This document shows positions 12,586 to 23,300 of a stretch of 64,000 bases of DNA, piece by piece (within the stretch, counting starts at the first letter, position 1; every line of letters begins with the position of its first letter). The position numbers were made by a program, and so were the translations under genes. Location: assembly GCA_016785225.1 (NCBI GenBank), contig JAFBJZ010000512.1:4377001-4441000 (forward strand), written 5' to 3'. Below the pieces are notes generated by a model. That model saw only the letters and a list, made by a program, of their open reading frames with translations. It was not told the DNA's origin and searched no databases. Source of the stretch: Psettodes erumei. Its lineage: Eukaryota; Chordata; Actinopteri; Pleuronectiformes; Psettodidae.

Positions 12586-12745
12586 ACGAGTCTCACGTTA
12601 TCATTTGTGTGGTCTGTTAATGAAACGGTAGTTCTGGTCTCAGTGATGTGTTCGTTTTGGTTAAGAGTTTTTTGTTCGTCGTCGCACTCGCGTTTTGAAA
12701 CGACGGCAGCTCCTGAGGAATTGACCGCGTCCGCCTACGTCACTC

Positions 12746-12759
12746 GTTGCCATAGTAAC
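12746..12759 (+). promoter_or_regulatory. RFX X-box upstream of tekt1
   Basis: GTTGCCATAGTAAC matches the RFX-family X-box consensus GTNRCC-N2-RGYAAC at every specified position. It lies about 750 bp upstream of the tekt1 ATG and close to a probable non-coding first exon ending at 12873. RFX factors, with FOXJ1, drive cilia genes across animals, and tektin-1 is a ciliary and flagellar protein, so the location makes biological sense. Confidence 0.75.
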
Positions 12760-12789
12760 CGGTTTGTTTGATGTTTGTTGGTTTGTTGT

Positions 12790-12873
12790 TGTTGTTTGAA
12801 CGAGCTGCGGACGGAGGCAGGGGACAGTAAAAGTGACACACGTAACTTTTTTTTTTTCACCAGCAACGACAAG
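12790..12873 (+). other. Possible tekt1 5'-UTR exon
   Basis: GC-richer sequence downstream of the X-box ends at a strong donor (ACAAG followed by GTAAGG). The nearest plausible acceptors before the coding start are near 13473 and 13500. The transcription start is unknown. Confidence 0.35.
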
Positions 12874-13503
12874 GTAAGGTGAAAGATAACTGTGTGTCTT
12901 GTCTCTTTTTGTGTAACGTAATATATCAAGAAGCAGAAACCACAAATAATAAAGGTTTCAAACCAAGGACCAGCTTAAGTTAACTTTTTTATGTTTAAAC
13001 GATGGCTACCAACTCCGAGTAACGTCTCCCTAACATCTTAACACAACGTTTTCGAACTCTTAATGATGTTAAGATAGTTTTATAATATTTTTAAAAAATG
13101 ACATATGTGACCGTCCTGCGAAATCTGACCGTGACAGAAAAGTGCGTTCATTACTCGCTTTAAATTTGCATAATGTCTTTTTGTCAAGACACTTGAACTT
13201 GTACTCTTGTAATCTCCAGAGAGTGTGGATTATCTGGAAATTAAGAGGCCTCGCAGCTATAACTGTAACTCTTCTTTTGGTATTTTACTCGACTTTAACC
13301 ACCAAAAGAAAAGGCATACGAAAACTTTCTTTATGTTGTGCAAGACTCCTTCCACGTATGTTGGAGGTTTTTTTATTATTTCTTTCTGACATTTCTCTCG
13401 TAATCAGCTCAAAGAAGCAAAGTCAATTTAAGTTAAAGTTAAATTTATGTTCTTTCACCCGCCTACACTGTCAGTGACTGACCCCCCCCTTGCTTGGAGA
13501 ACG

Positions 13504-15725
13504 ATGTCTGTCCTGGCCCGCAGTGCCCAGCAATGTGGTGTCCCTGACCTGGCGGATATCGAGGTCACGCGGAACCACTCGGAGCTCTTCAGAACAGAAT
13601 GTACGAGGCTGATCCGAGAAACTGATCAAGCATGCAAACGCATGCAAGATGAGGACAGCAAGCGACTCGGTACGAATCGAATCCAGCTACTCTGTGTTGG
13701 TTAACGTTGCAAAGACTTCCAGCGTTTATCGCGGTGGGTTTTGTCTGCTTTTTAGATCAGCGGGTCAGAGACATCCAGTTCCTGAAGAAGGAGTCGGAGC
13801 TGAAGCTGGAGGAGATTATTGTGGAAATCGATAATCTCATAGCGTTGCAGAGCAGAGTGACGAAGGCCCTGGAGGCCTGCAAAGAGCCCCTGAGAGTCGC
13901 TGTTCTCTGTCTGGAGGAAAGGTGACTTTACTTGAATGTATAAATGAACAAAGTAAAGCCAATCCCATCGCGTCACATCCATAATCCTTTTCAGTAGACC
14001 AGATGTGTAAAGCTCCTTGTGTTTGTTCGGTGGCCTGCAGAATGAAGCGCCCTCCTTCCGAGAGGCTGCGCGACGAGGTGGACAGGGAGCTGCTGAGGGA
14101 GAGGGATGTGACGGAGGGCGTGACTTCCCTTCTGCAGCACGTGGTGGAGCAGATCACTGAGCAGATACGGTAAGAAAGACGGTGCGACGGCATGGACTCT
14201 ACGCAGGAGATCATAAACCTTTTGGCCGGCCTTTTGGCTTTTGTAATGTTGTGAAACCTGGCGGGAAAATCGAATCACGGTTGTCTGTTCCAGACTGAAC
14301 CGAAGTGCCAAGTACCACTTAGAGCAGGATCTGAGGGACAAATACGAGGCCCAGTGCATCGACAACTCCTGCGCCCTAATGACCACCCATTCCGTCAAAT
14401 CCCTGCAGAAGTCAAAAAATGCCGTTTTGCCGAGGTGAACTGCGAAGTTCTTGACCTTTTTGACTTCATACTTTTTGGATGATGGGAAATTGTTGTGGGT
14501 GTGAGTGTTCCAAAGTATTTCTAGGTTTTTAAACGTCTCCGTCTCTCAGCGCCGCGGTGACCCCGGAGCAGTGGGAGAGCACCTGGGACGTCAACGTAGC
14601 CAAAGCGGAGCAGCAGAAGACCAACTCTCTGTCTCTGCGGGCCCTGGTGGAGTCTCTCCTGGAGCAGACGGCTGCTGACATGCAGGCGCAGGTCCAGGCC
14701 ACGGCGGCAGCCTTTCAGCTCAGGGTCAAGGAAATCAAGACCGCCAAGAGCCAGTTGGAGGATCAGCTGAGCAAGGTGGGGCAGATGAGGGTACGGCATA
14801 TACTAGAATTGCTAGAGAGGAGTGAGCCAGCAGAAGGCCAATCTCTAATTAAAATTAGAGTGCAGTACATTCAGTTTGATTGGTTTTGATACTTATCTGA
14901 TCATCTGATATTATCTTTCGTAAGTAAGTGCCTTTGCGCCTCCTTCCTGTCTAGATTCTGTCCGAGTTTGCCGACCAGCAGAGGATCAGAGAGGATCTCC
15001 AAGTGGCCATCGCAGAGAATGCACAGTGCCTGAGCTTGGCCCGGGCCCGGCTGGATCTGCGGCAGCAGAGGCCCGCCAAGGAGCAATGCCACGATTCGGC
15101 ACAGTCCCAGCTCCTCACCGAGGTCCAGCAGCTCACGGCTCACGTCAGCAAGTAAGATCGGAAAAACACACACACACACACAAGGGGCAGCCGCTTTAAA
15201 CAACTTTAATCACGCCTGTGGGACGCACAGCCATTGCAGCTCATAATTCACAGCACTAATCTAGAATATAAACAACAATTGGAAAGTTTTTAAAATATAT
15301 ATATATATATACATTTACCATTACATTTATATATATATGTACAGTAACATGACAGTCTTAACAGGTCAAAAAGTATGACGCCTATAAAATCCACATATTA
15401 TACATGTCTTTTTAAGACTTTACCGTATACTGCACATTGGGATAAAGTGAGATCTGACTTATTTACTTATTAATCAAAGGTGCCGGCACATTTCTACTTC
15501 GCTTCATATGTATTGTTACTTAAAATTGCATGATTAAAATTGCTCTTGTTTGATCACGCTCTCAGGCTACGCGAGGCAGTGACCCGCTCGGAAGAGGAGC
15601 AGAGGGCTCTGGTTCGTTGCCAGCTGGAGCTGGAGGAGAGCATTGAGCTGAAGGCCAGCTCTCTTTACATCGACGAGGTCATCTGCACCCAGCACAGGGA
15701 GTCCGTTATCATACACAAGTTCTGA
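13504..15725 (+). CDS. tekt1: Tektin-1
   Basis: Coiled-coil filament protein of the tektin family, which lies inside doublet microtubules of cilia and sperm flagella. Exons: 13504-13669, 13756-13921, 14041-14169, 14294-14434, 14550-14775, 14955-15151 and 15566-15725. All have GT-AG borders and consistent phase, giving 394 residues against 418 in human. Matches to TEKT1 include ALEACKEPL, RLNRSAKYHLEQDL, KAEQQKTNSLSLRALV and YIDEVICTQHR. The protein is highly helical and rich in E, Q, L and R, as expected of four tektin coiled-coil segments. The conserved tektin loop signature (RPNVELCRD in human TEKT1) is here RPAKEQCHD at 15068-15094, keeping the RP, Cys and Asp but changing four positions. 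The start is the only ATG before the first conserved block. The xaf1-like gene converges from the right. Confidence 0.92.
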
Positions 15726-16166
15726 GCCGTCGGCGACAGGAAAGGTCAACAGACCTTTTCGCCGAAGTATTTCCCTCTGCAGTGATATAAAATTCACCTC
15801 CAAAATATGCACGAGTTTCTCTTTGCTGTGGACTCAAGGGTTTCAGATTCAGTTTATTCTCGGGGTCCGCGCCGTAGGAGCTGAGTGAAATTTTGTGCTA
15901 TCTTGCAAATTCTCAGTCCCGATGATTATTTTGGTTCTAATCCTGTTGATTTGTCTGTTCCTGTCCCAAAAACTGTGTGTGTGTGTGTGTTCTTTTGCAG
16001 GAATACGTGAAAAGCAGTGGAGTGTTTTTTTAAACTTTTTTTTGGTTGGTTTTCTTAACCTCAGGTGGCTCTCGATCTCACTGAGAAACAATTAAATTAC
16101 ACTTTAGGAGTGATGTGGTTTAGTATCTGCATCCTGGAAGTTTTTGGAACTCTTTATTTGAACATA

Positions 16167-16172
16167 AATAAA
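16167..16172 (+). promoter_or_regulatory. AATAAA poly(A) signal, likely for tekt1
   Basis: A canonical hexamer 442 bp after the tekt1 stop, in an A-rich context. It is the best candidate before the convergent xaf1-like 3' end. Confidence 0.5.
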
Positions 16173-16354
16173 TCAAATTTAGCCCAATAATAACATCACA
16201 TGTCGTTGACCCAAGTGCTACTCAACCTTTTTCCTGAAGCGGCACGTCCCTACTGAGGCGTTCTCCCTCTATTTCAAGAGAATGTGGATTTGGCACTTCG
16301 CCTAAAAACATATGGGGGGGGTCAGCACTGATGCTGGTAATTTTCAGCAATGTT

Positions 16355-17808
16355 TCAAAAGAATTTTGCTGTTACCTCATGCCAACATAGTGTGAAGAGA
16401 GGCAGGGCCAGATGACAGTGGGGGCAGGTGCTGATCTGGTCCGGATCTCCTCCATCCCTATGGACCCAGGAACCACTGCGGGGTCCGTGGGACAGGGCGG
16501 TCGCCTTATAGGTGCTGCTGAGCCGAGGGCCGGTCGCCTGCCCGAAGACCCCCCCCTGGTCCTCCCTCTCCTCGTCCTCTGGCTCAGCCTCCCCGTAGTG
16601 GTCGGAAATGTACGCTGTGACACACTCCAGCTGGTTCGTGGAGACACAGACGTGTCGCGTGATCGGCGTGCTGGGAAATGCTGTGTGACTGTGTCACGTT
16701 TGAGAGAGGAGCTCTTGCAAGTTAAAAACTGCATTCATCAGCAGTGAAAGGCGATGCCACAGTATGACCAGTGACAAAAAGTCGTGGTAAACCTGAGGAT
16801 CTGTGCCCATAAGAAATAGGGGAAGTGTTAAAAATAAATACCTCATGTTTCTCAATATCCTCCACCGGAAATGATGCCATGCATCCTCTGCAGCTAACTG
16901 TTATGTTTGCTGGGGAAAGAGAATGGGTACGGCGAGCGTCAGTCGGGGGAAGGCTCTAAAGTCGTGCGGAGGTTTAAAATCCGCGCTGAATCCTGCATCG
17001 GCTTACTCTTAGTGGGCAGAGCGCTGTCAGCACGAGGAGAGGCCGAGCAGGTCAGGCCGTGCTCCGGCTGGTCCCTCAGCTGGACGTAGCGGTTGCAGTC
17101 CCCGCAGAGCTCGGTGCGACTCCCGCAGAACAGGCGGTGCGTGTCCATCTCCTTCCACGGCAGCTGCAGCTGGCAGAACCGACAGGCCTCCAGGCGCTCC
17201 TGGCACTCGTCGGACTGGGAGGCGAGGGAGGGCGGAGTCAGGCGGGTAAACGCGCACTGGGGAACTTACTGCGTTGAACTTCTGCCACTGGTATCAGCCA
17301 ATCAGTGTTTGTTTATTCTAAACTATCCTAACTTTTGTTGTGTCCTCGTCTTTCTGAACATCCTCTCTGCCTGGTTAACACCCACAGCTGAGATAACCCT
17401 GATGACATCACCACCATATTACCAGGGTCTTTTTTTTCCCCACTGTAAACGTTCAGATGTTTTTATCTATATTATGGGTTAATAGTTTAGCCCTTTTCAA
17501 AAACCAATGTGGATGGTACCACTGGGACTCACCTCATGATCCATCAGGTGACGATGCTCCATCTTCTGGTTACACTTGGGGCATCTCACCTGCAAACAAA
17601 AGAGAGTTGTAAACCTACAGATTAGACACCAGCATCTGCTGTGTGCGTGCGTGCATGCGTGTGTGTACGTACCTGAGTGTGCTGTTCCTCTCTGTGTTGG
17701 TTCATTTGCTCCTTGGGAACTGCCTCGTCACAGTCAGGACAGAGACTTAAGAAGCGCCTGCAGTGGGTTTCGTGCAGCGCGAAGTTGACCTCAGCGACCT
17801 CCTTGTGG
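16355..17808 (-). CDS. xaf1: XIAP-associated factor 1-like zinc-finger protein (5' end missing)
   Basis: XAF1 is a TRAF-type zinc-finger protein that antagonises XIAP and is interferon-induced in mammals. Coding segments in transcript order are 17808-17673, 17589-17533, 17214-17007, and a last exon from about 16605 to 16355 whose acceptor is uncertain. Repeated Cys/His fingers are readable: HETHCRRFLSLCPDCDEAV, VRCPKCNQKMEHRHLMDHE, CQERLEACRFCQLQL and CGSRTELCGDC. The last exon has CPHCHLALPLFTLCWHE, matching the C-terminal XAF1 finger. TRAFD1 shares the finger layout, but the GSRTELC block and the tekt1 neighbour favour XAF1. The exon with the start codon and the first Cys pair was not found upstream of 17808. 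The final exon either stops at 16355-16357 or splices at GAG/GTAACA near 16378. Confidence 0.75.
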
Positions 17809-19229
17809 CTTAAAGAGAGCGCGAGACTGTCATCTCCTTAAGTGTTGACGCCTTCACTTTAGCCGGCATCATAACAAAGTTTTAGAATAGTTAGATTAGT
17901 TAGTTTAGAACAGTGCATGGCTGCATTATTCATGATTTCACTTTTGTGAAATGTATGGTTCCATTTGTGTTCACAGTGGTTTCCAAAACCTTTTCAAACT
18001 AGCTATAGGCTATCTGAAAGTGAAAGAAGACTGTCATAGCCTCAATGCAGACTCGTCCAGACTTGATGTGGTGTGGACTCCAAAATAACATTTAGACACA
18101 TGTAACAACATTTAACCCTCACCACTGGCCACAGGTGCGTGTTGCCGTGTTGTCATCCATCGACAGAAATCCTTGAATAAAGCTCCACCGGCAGTTAAAG
18201 ATTTAATCCGGAGTTGATCTCTGAACTAACGCTCTTCGTCTCAGTCCACCAAAACAGAAAGTGAAATCATCTGTCTTGCGTGCAGTCTGTGGCTCCACCG
18301 TAAGGTGTTATTTTGCACTTCTACCACAGGGTGTTAAAAAGGGCTCTATGATTAAAAGTAAAACTGAAAGAACTCTACTGTCAGGATCAGGTTGCCTTTT
18401 GAGAATGAATCTGTTGCCTGTCGTGACAGATTAATCTTAGATGAGCAACTTAATGTTATACATAGGAACAGTTTATCTTGAATAAACATTGTTTATTATT
18501 GTGGAAATTGTTATTCCTTTTCCATATTCCCTATCCACATAAAAAAAACATCTATAAAGTCACCAGGAGAGGTCCCCATCACCTACTGAAAAGGTGGATA
18601 TGATTTGAAATGATGATAATAATGATAAATTAAATCAAAACTACAATAAAAACACGTGGATATCAAATAGAATAATAAACAAAGACCTCAGCTCCCATTT
18701 GACATTAATGTGATGAAAAACCTAAAGTTAATACAAAACAAGTGTGTTGCCTCAGTTTAAGCTTGGTGTACCTGATTAAACTACCAGCTGGTGTCATTTT
18801 TGTATTTTATTGGCTTACATTTTATTAACAGATTGCAACATTTGAAAACAGTTGTTCACAGAAACTCCACTATTAAGTATATATGATTAAAAACAATGAA
18901 ATTCATAATGCCATTAATGTGCCTATGCCACAAAACTTTGGTTTATTATGTCATATTTTTTATTTTATGGTGATACACAATGATTGGCCATTAACTTGAC
19001 TATATCATAATAATATCAAATATAATAGTACAAATCAAAACAATGTGGGTAAACCGTTCACCAAAAGGCAAATAAGTCACAGTGCTTGGGAAAATGTAAC
19101 ATGTGGCTTTGTTAATGCTACAGAAATCAATGGCAGTTTAAAAAACAGATGTTAGTCAAAACACTCAGCTTTGAAAATATGAACAAAATCACATACCCAT
19201 AAAAGTCCTCACAGGATCAACAGTTCTCA
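17809..19229. other. AT-rich stretch between the xaf1-like gene and the TAAR cluster
   Basis: No coding exon identified. The missing xaf1 first exon should lie here or further right. The stretch is strongly AT-rich from about 18450 onward. From about 19050 it becomes part of the first unit of the TAAR tandem duplication. Confidence 0.5.
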
Positions 19230-20258
19230 TCATGAATTTCTCTGCATATTCACTTTCATGGTTGAAGAATGGGGGTTGAATATTTTCAGACTGACAATGA
19301 GGTAAAAGCATTTCTTAAACCACGGATAGAAAAATGCATAGATAATTGGGTTCACAGTTGAATTGAAGTAACCCAGCCAAACAAATGCTTCAAAGATGGC
19401 AGCAGGTGTGATAAAACCAGTGTAGGCATCAATTATAGAATTTATAAAAAAGGGCATCCAGCAGAAGATGAATGCACCGAGTACAACACCCAGAGTCTTT
19501 GCGGCCTTGTGCTCAGACTGTTTAATCAGCCTGCCGCTTCCTTTGTCACTTGAACAGTTGCTTATATCAACAATTTTTTTTACATGCTCTTTAGCCACAA
19601 TGAATATTTTAGTGTACAGAGAAACCATCACAGCGCAGGGAACAAAAAAAACAGTAATGCTGTCAAGGATTCCCCAAAGAGGGTTAAACAGAAGGTTACA
19701 ACTGCCAAGGCAGTTTATTGATGCTATATAATCCTCTAACCCTGCTACATTGGCCTTCGAATAAAGCAGTCCGTAAGAAAAGAGAGCAGCCAGTCCCCAG
19801 CTTGCACATACCATAATCCAGGCCACTGGCATTGTGATTTTCTGAGAATAATGCAACGGATTGCATATTGCTTGTTGTCTGTCTATGGCGATGCAAATTA
19901 GGTGGAAGATGGATACACTTGTAAGAGACATGTCAAAACTAGAGTGCAGCAGACAGAAGGACTCCCCGTAGAACCAGCAGCCCTGAATGGTTCGAACGGC
20001 GCTGAAGGGCATCACAATGACCCCCACGAGCAGGTCTGCGAGAGCAAGAGATAAAATGAGCACGTTGGTAGGATTCTGTAACTGCTTAAAATGACCTATT
20101 GACATAATGACAACAGAGTTCCCTAAAATGGTAAGCAGCATGCCTGAAGCAAACAACAAATAGAGGGCCACCTTGGGGCCCATAGCAAACTGTGTCCTAA
20201 CACATGAGGCATTGGAGCCTGGAAAACAGTACTGTTCCTGAGACAGGTCTCCACTCAT
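19230..20258 (-). CDS. Trace amine-associated receptor, intact copy A
   Basis: Single-exon class A GPCR of 342 residues; fish TAARs are mainly olfactory receptors for amines coupled through Gs/Golf. Seven membrane segments are evident. TM1 has LTILGNSVVIMS, TM2 has LALADLLVG, TM3 carries the amine-binding Asp in SSFDMSLTS, and TM6 has FCWMPFF. TM7 has NSTVNPIIYAFFYPWF, matching the TAAR fingerprint NSxxNPxxYxxxxxWF. The E/DRY motif reads DRQ rather than DRY. I start at MSGDLSQEQYCFPGSNASC (ATG at 20258), which gives a typical TAAR N-terminus with an N-glycosylation site. The frame is open 23 codons further to 20327, but that part is hydrophobic and not conserved in frame with copy B. The class-level call is firm; the subfamily cannot be assigned by eye. 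Confidence 0.92.
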   Translation of the reverse strand: MSGDLSQEQYCFPGSNASCVRTQFAMGPKVALYLLFASGMLLTILGNSVVIMSIGHFKQLQNPTNVLILSLALADLLVGVIVMPFSAVRTIQGCWFYGESFCLLHSSFDMSLTSVSIFHLICIAIDRQQAICNPLHYSQKITMPVAWIMVCASWGLAALFSYGLLYSKANVAGLEDYIASINCLGSCNLLFNPLWGILDSITVFFVPCAVMVSLYTKIFIVAKEHVKKIVDISNCSSDKGSGRLIKQSEHKAAKTLGVVLGAFIFCWMPFFINSIIDAYTGFITPAAIFEAFVWLGYFNSTVNPIIYAFFYPWFKKCFYLIVSLKIFNPHSSTMKVNMQRNS

Positions 20259-20665
20259 CGCAAACCCAAAGACATATGCTGCAACCACAACAGAGAAGCT
20301 GAGAGCTGCGCCAGGGGGGCAGACCACAGGTACTGGTGAGCTCGGTTTTCTAACAAAAAACAGGCGCCACCTACAGACCTGTGCTGTCCAATCAGAAGCT
20401 CTGCGTCATCTCGACAAAAAAACATTTTGTGTTTTGGAAAAACTGACAGACAGTTCAGACTCAAAGGGGTGGGGAAGGAGGGTATATTCTTCTCTGGTTA
20501 AGACATGAACAGTTGTAATATGGCTTTATTACAGTAATAGTAAATTAAGTATACAAAAAACAAATGCATGTGATATCTGTGCCACATCACCTGAAGATGT
20601 TTCAACAAAACAATTGTGGAGCAAAAACTGCGGTTAAATATATGTAATTTAATGTGTTTTTATAA

Positions 20666-20697
<32 letters not shown>

Positions 20698-21027
20698 GTA
20701 GAGTCAAGTGAAATTCTTAAGCACATTTAAATCATAACTTGGTCTGACCTAAGTGCCGTTCAAAGGACATTAACAGAGAACATGAAAGCAAAAACAGCAA
20801 AAGAAACAGAGACAACAAAAATATCCTCGTAGCTGCATTCTGGACCATCTGCAGGCACCCGAGTGAAGACTGTGGAAGGCCCGGATATAGGGAATCACAA
20901 CAGCCCAATCGTAATGTCATGAAAACATTGAATTACTTTTTCCGTATTAAGGAAAGACAGCAATGTTTTGAGTTTGGAAATGGTTCTTAACTGAATACAA
21001 TTATTTTTAGCAACAGAACTGATTTGT

Positions 21028-21365
21028 TTGTCAAGGCAGAGTGAAATCACCAAGTATCAACAGTTTGTCACGGAATGGGAAGATACGGTGCAGGGAGTCA
21101 GAAATTTCCCTTATGAAGTCTTGGTCCGGCTTGGGAGGCCTGCCGATCAGGACACGGGCCGAAGGATTGACTCCATTTTTACAGACCGTGGTTCCAATGT
21201 CGAAAAGCTCCCTAAAGAAAGTGTCCGCACTTCAACTGATTTTTGAGAAAGCCACAGTGCACCCTCTCCCAACATATCTGGGTGTGCCAATGATGGAGCG
21301 GTTTGCTGGACACACTTCACCACGGACAGCTGTCTCACCATCCCTGGGCCACGTCCACGTTAGAA
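21028..21365 (-). mobile_element. LINE endonuclease-domain fragment (L2/Rex-like), copy 1
   Basis: Read on the minus strand with frame breaks, this resembles an APE-type endonuclease of a non-LTR retrotransposon: DGETAVRGEVCPANRS, GRGCTVAF (compare the usual GRGGGVA), RPPKPDQDFI, and DKLLILGDF (compare DKLLILGDFN). It is too short and interrupted to be active. It is part of the tandem unit with TAAR copy A, and the same fragment recurs at 23088-23300 with an internal deletion of about 115 bp. Confidence 0.75.
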
Positions 21366-21654
21366 ATAAAAAAAACTTAAGCTTAAAGACATTAAAATTA
21401 TTTAAATGGGGTTAAACAGTTGATAGTTTAACAATATACAACATCATCAAAAGGCAAATAAGACACATTGCTGGGAAAAATGTAACACGTGACTTTGTTA
21501 ATGCTTCACAAATCAGTGGCAGTAAAAAGAGATGTTAGTGAAAACACTCAGCTTTGAAAATATAAACAAAATTAATATAATAAAGACAAATGCATTTAAA
21601 TCTGCTCCTAATGTAAACATACCCATAAAAGTCCTCACAGGATCAGAAGTTCTG

Positions 21655-22684
21655 TCATGAGTTTGTCTGCATATTCACTTTTATAGCTGAAGAATGGGGG
21701 TTGAATATTTTCAGACTGACAATGAGGTAAAAGCATCTCTTAAACCATGGATAAAAAAAAAGCATAAATAATTGGGTTTAAGGTTGAATTGAAGTAACCC
21801 AGCCAAACAAATGCTTCAAAGATGGCAGCAGGTGTGATAAAGCCAGTGTAGGCATCAGTTATAGAATTTATAAAAAAGGGCATCCAGCAGAAGATGAATG
21901 CACCGAGTACAACACCCAGAGTCTTTGCGGCCTTGTGCTCAGACTGTTTAATCAGCCTGCCGTTTCCTTTGTCATTTGAACAATTGCTCATATCTCCAAT
22001 CTTTTTTACATGCTCTTTAGCCACAATGAATATTTTAGTGTACAGGGAAACCATCACAGCGCAGGGAAGGAAAAAAGCAGTTATGCTGTCAAGGATTCCC
22101 CAAAGAGGGTTAAACAGAAGGTTACAACTGCCAAGGCAGTTTATTGATGCTATATAATCCTCTAACCCTGCTATATTGGCCTTCGAATAAAGCAGTCCAT
22201 AGGAATAGAGAGCAGCCAGTCCCCAGCTTGCACATACCATAATCCAGGCCACTGGCATTGTGATTTTCTGAGAATAATGCAGCGGATTGCATATTGCTTG
22301 ATGTCTGTCTATGGCGATGCAAATTAGGTGGAAGATGGACACGCTGGTAAGAAACATGTCAAAACTAGAGTGCAGCAGACAGAAGGACTCCCCGTAGAAC
22401 CAGCAGCCCTGAATGGTTCGAACGGCGCTGAAGGGCATCACAATGACCCCCACGAGCAGGTCTGCGAGAGCAAGAGATAAAACGAGCACGTTGGTAGGAT
22501 TCTGTAACTGCTTAAAATGACCTATTGACATAATGACAACAGAGTTCCCTAAAATGGTAAGCAGCATGCCTGAAGCAAACAACAAATAGAGGGCCACCTT
22601 GGGGCCCATAGCAAACTGTGTCCTAACACATGAGGCATTGGAGCCTGGAAAACAGTACTGTTCCTGAGACAGGTCTCCACTCAT
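21655..22684 (-). pseudogene. Trace amine-associated receptor copy B, +1 frameshift in TM7
   Basis: Near-identical to copy A from the same MSGDLSQEQYC start (ATG at 22684) up to NSTLNPIIYAFF. The run of A residues on the + strand (T on the coding strand) at about 21753-21761 is 9 bases long, where copy A has 8 bases at the matching place. The frame therefore changes to LSMV and stops at 21740, giving 314 residues and losing the end of TM7 and the cytoplasmic tail. The old frame downstream is still open with a stop at 21655-21657, at the same distance as in copy A. The lesion is thus either very recent or a homopolymer sequencing error. The amine-site Asp (SSFDMFLTS) and the other segments are intact; the DRY motif reads DRH. 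Confidence 0.8.
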
Positions 22685-23087
22685 CGCAAACCCAAAGACA
22701 TATGCTGCAACCACAACAGAGACGCTGAGAGCTGCGCCAGGGGGCAGACCACAGGTACTGGTGAGCTTGGTTTTCTAACAAAAAGCAGGCGCCACCTACA
22801 AAGCTGTGCTGTCCAATCAGAAGGTCTTCGTCAAGAACTGTCGAACAGTTCAGAATCTGGGGGATGTGGGTATATTCTTCCTTGGTTAAGTCATGAATAT
22901 AATATTGCTTTATTACAGTAATAGTAAATTAAGTGCAACAGCTGAATGAATGTGATTTCTGTTTTTCCATATCACTTATTTTTGGGTAAATATTAAAATG
23001 TTTGCAATATCCATTCACCAGTTTTCCAGCGGATTAATACATATATTTACAGTATATATTTTCATCAGAAGATTTGTTTTATTAAAG

Positions 23088-23300
23088 GCACAATAAAATC
23101 ACCACGTATCAACAGTTTGTCACGTAATGGAAGATATGGGGCAGGAAGTCAGAGAATTCCCTAATGAAGTCTTGGTCCGGCTTGGGAGGCCTGTTGATCA
23201 TGACACGGGCCGAAGGATTGACTCCATTTTTACAAACTGCGGTCCAATGTAGAAAATCTCCCGAAAGAATATGACTTCACTTCAACTGAAGTCCACGTCA
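23088..23300 (-). mobile_element. LINE endonuclease-domain fragment, copy 2
   Basis: Paralogue of 21028-21365. GTCTTGGTCCGGCTTGGGAG (minus-strand PPKPDQD) and CGGGCCGAAGGATTGACTCC are shared exactly. It lacks the segment of about 115 bp that encodes the GRGCTVAF region in copy 1. It is degenerate and inactive. Confidence 0.7.

Larger units (their letters stand above)
9711..12745. other. inpp5k 3' flank and inpp5k-tekt1 intergenic DNA
   Basis: About 3 kb without a recognisable exon. It is AT-rich, with poly-A and poly-T runs near 9776 and 12163, a trinucleotide repeat at 10335-10369 and scattered short open frames lacking family features. Part of it is probably inpp5k 3'UTR. The best late poly(A) hexamer on the + strand is AATAAA at 12580-12585. 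Confidence 0.6.
19050..21400. repeat. TAAR-LINE tandem duplication, unit 1
   Basis: About 2.3 kb containing a TAAR gene and, upstream of it, a LINE endonuclease fragment. The unit is repeated at 21440-23310. Homology starts in the 3' flank (CAAAAGGCAAATAAG at about 19059 and 21449) and continues through the coding region (very high identity) and the 5' flank (CTTTATTACAGTAATAGTAA at 20523 and 22909) into the LINE fragment. Some indels occur, including an insertion of about 40 bp in unit 2 near 21580. Confidence 0.85.
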
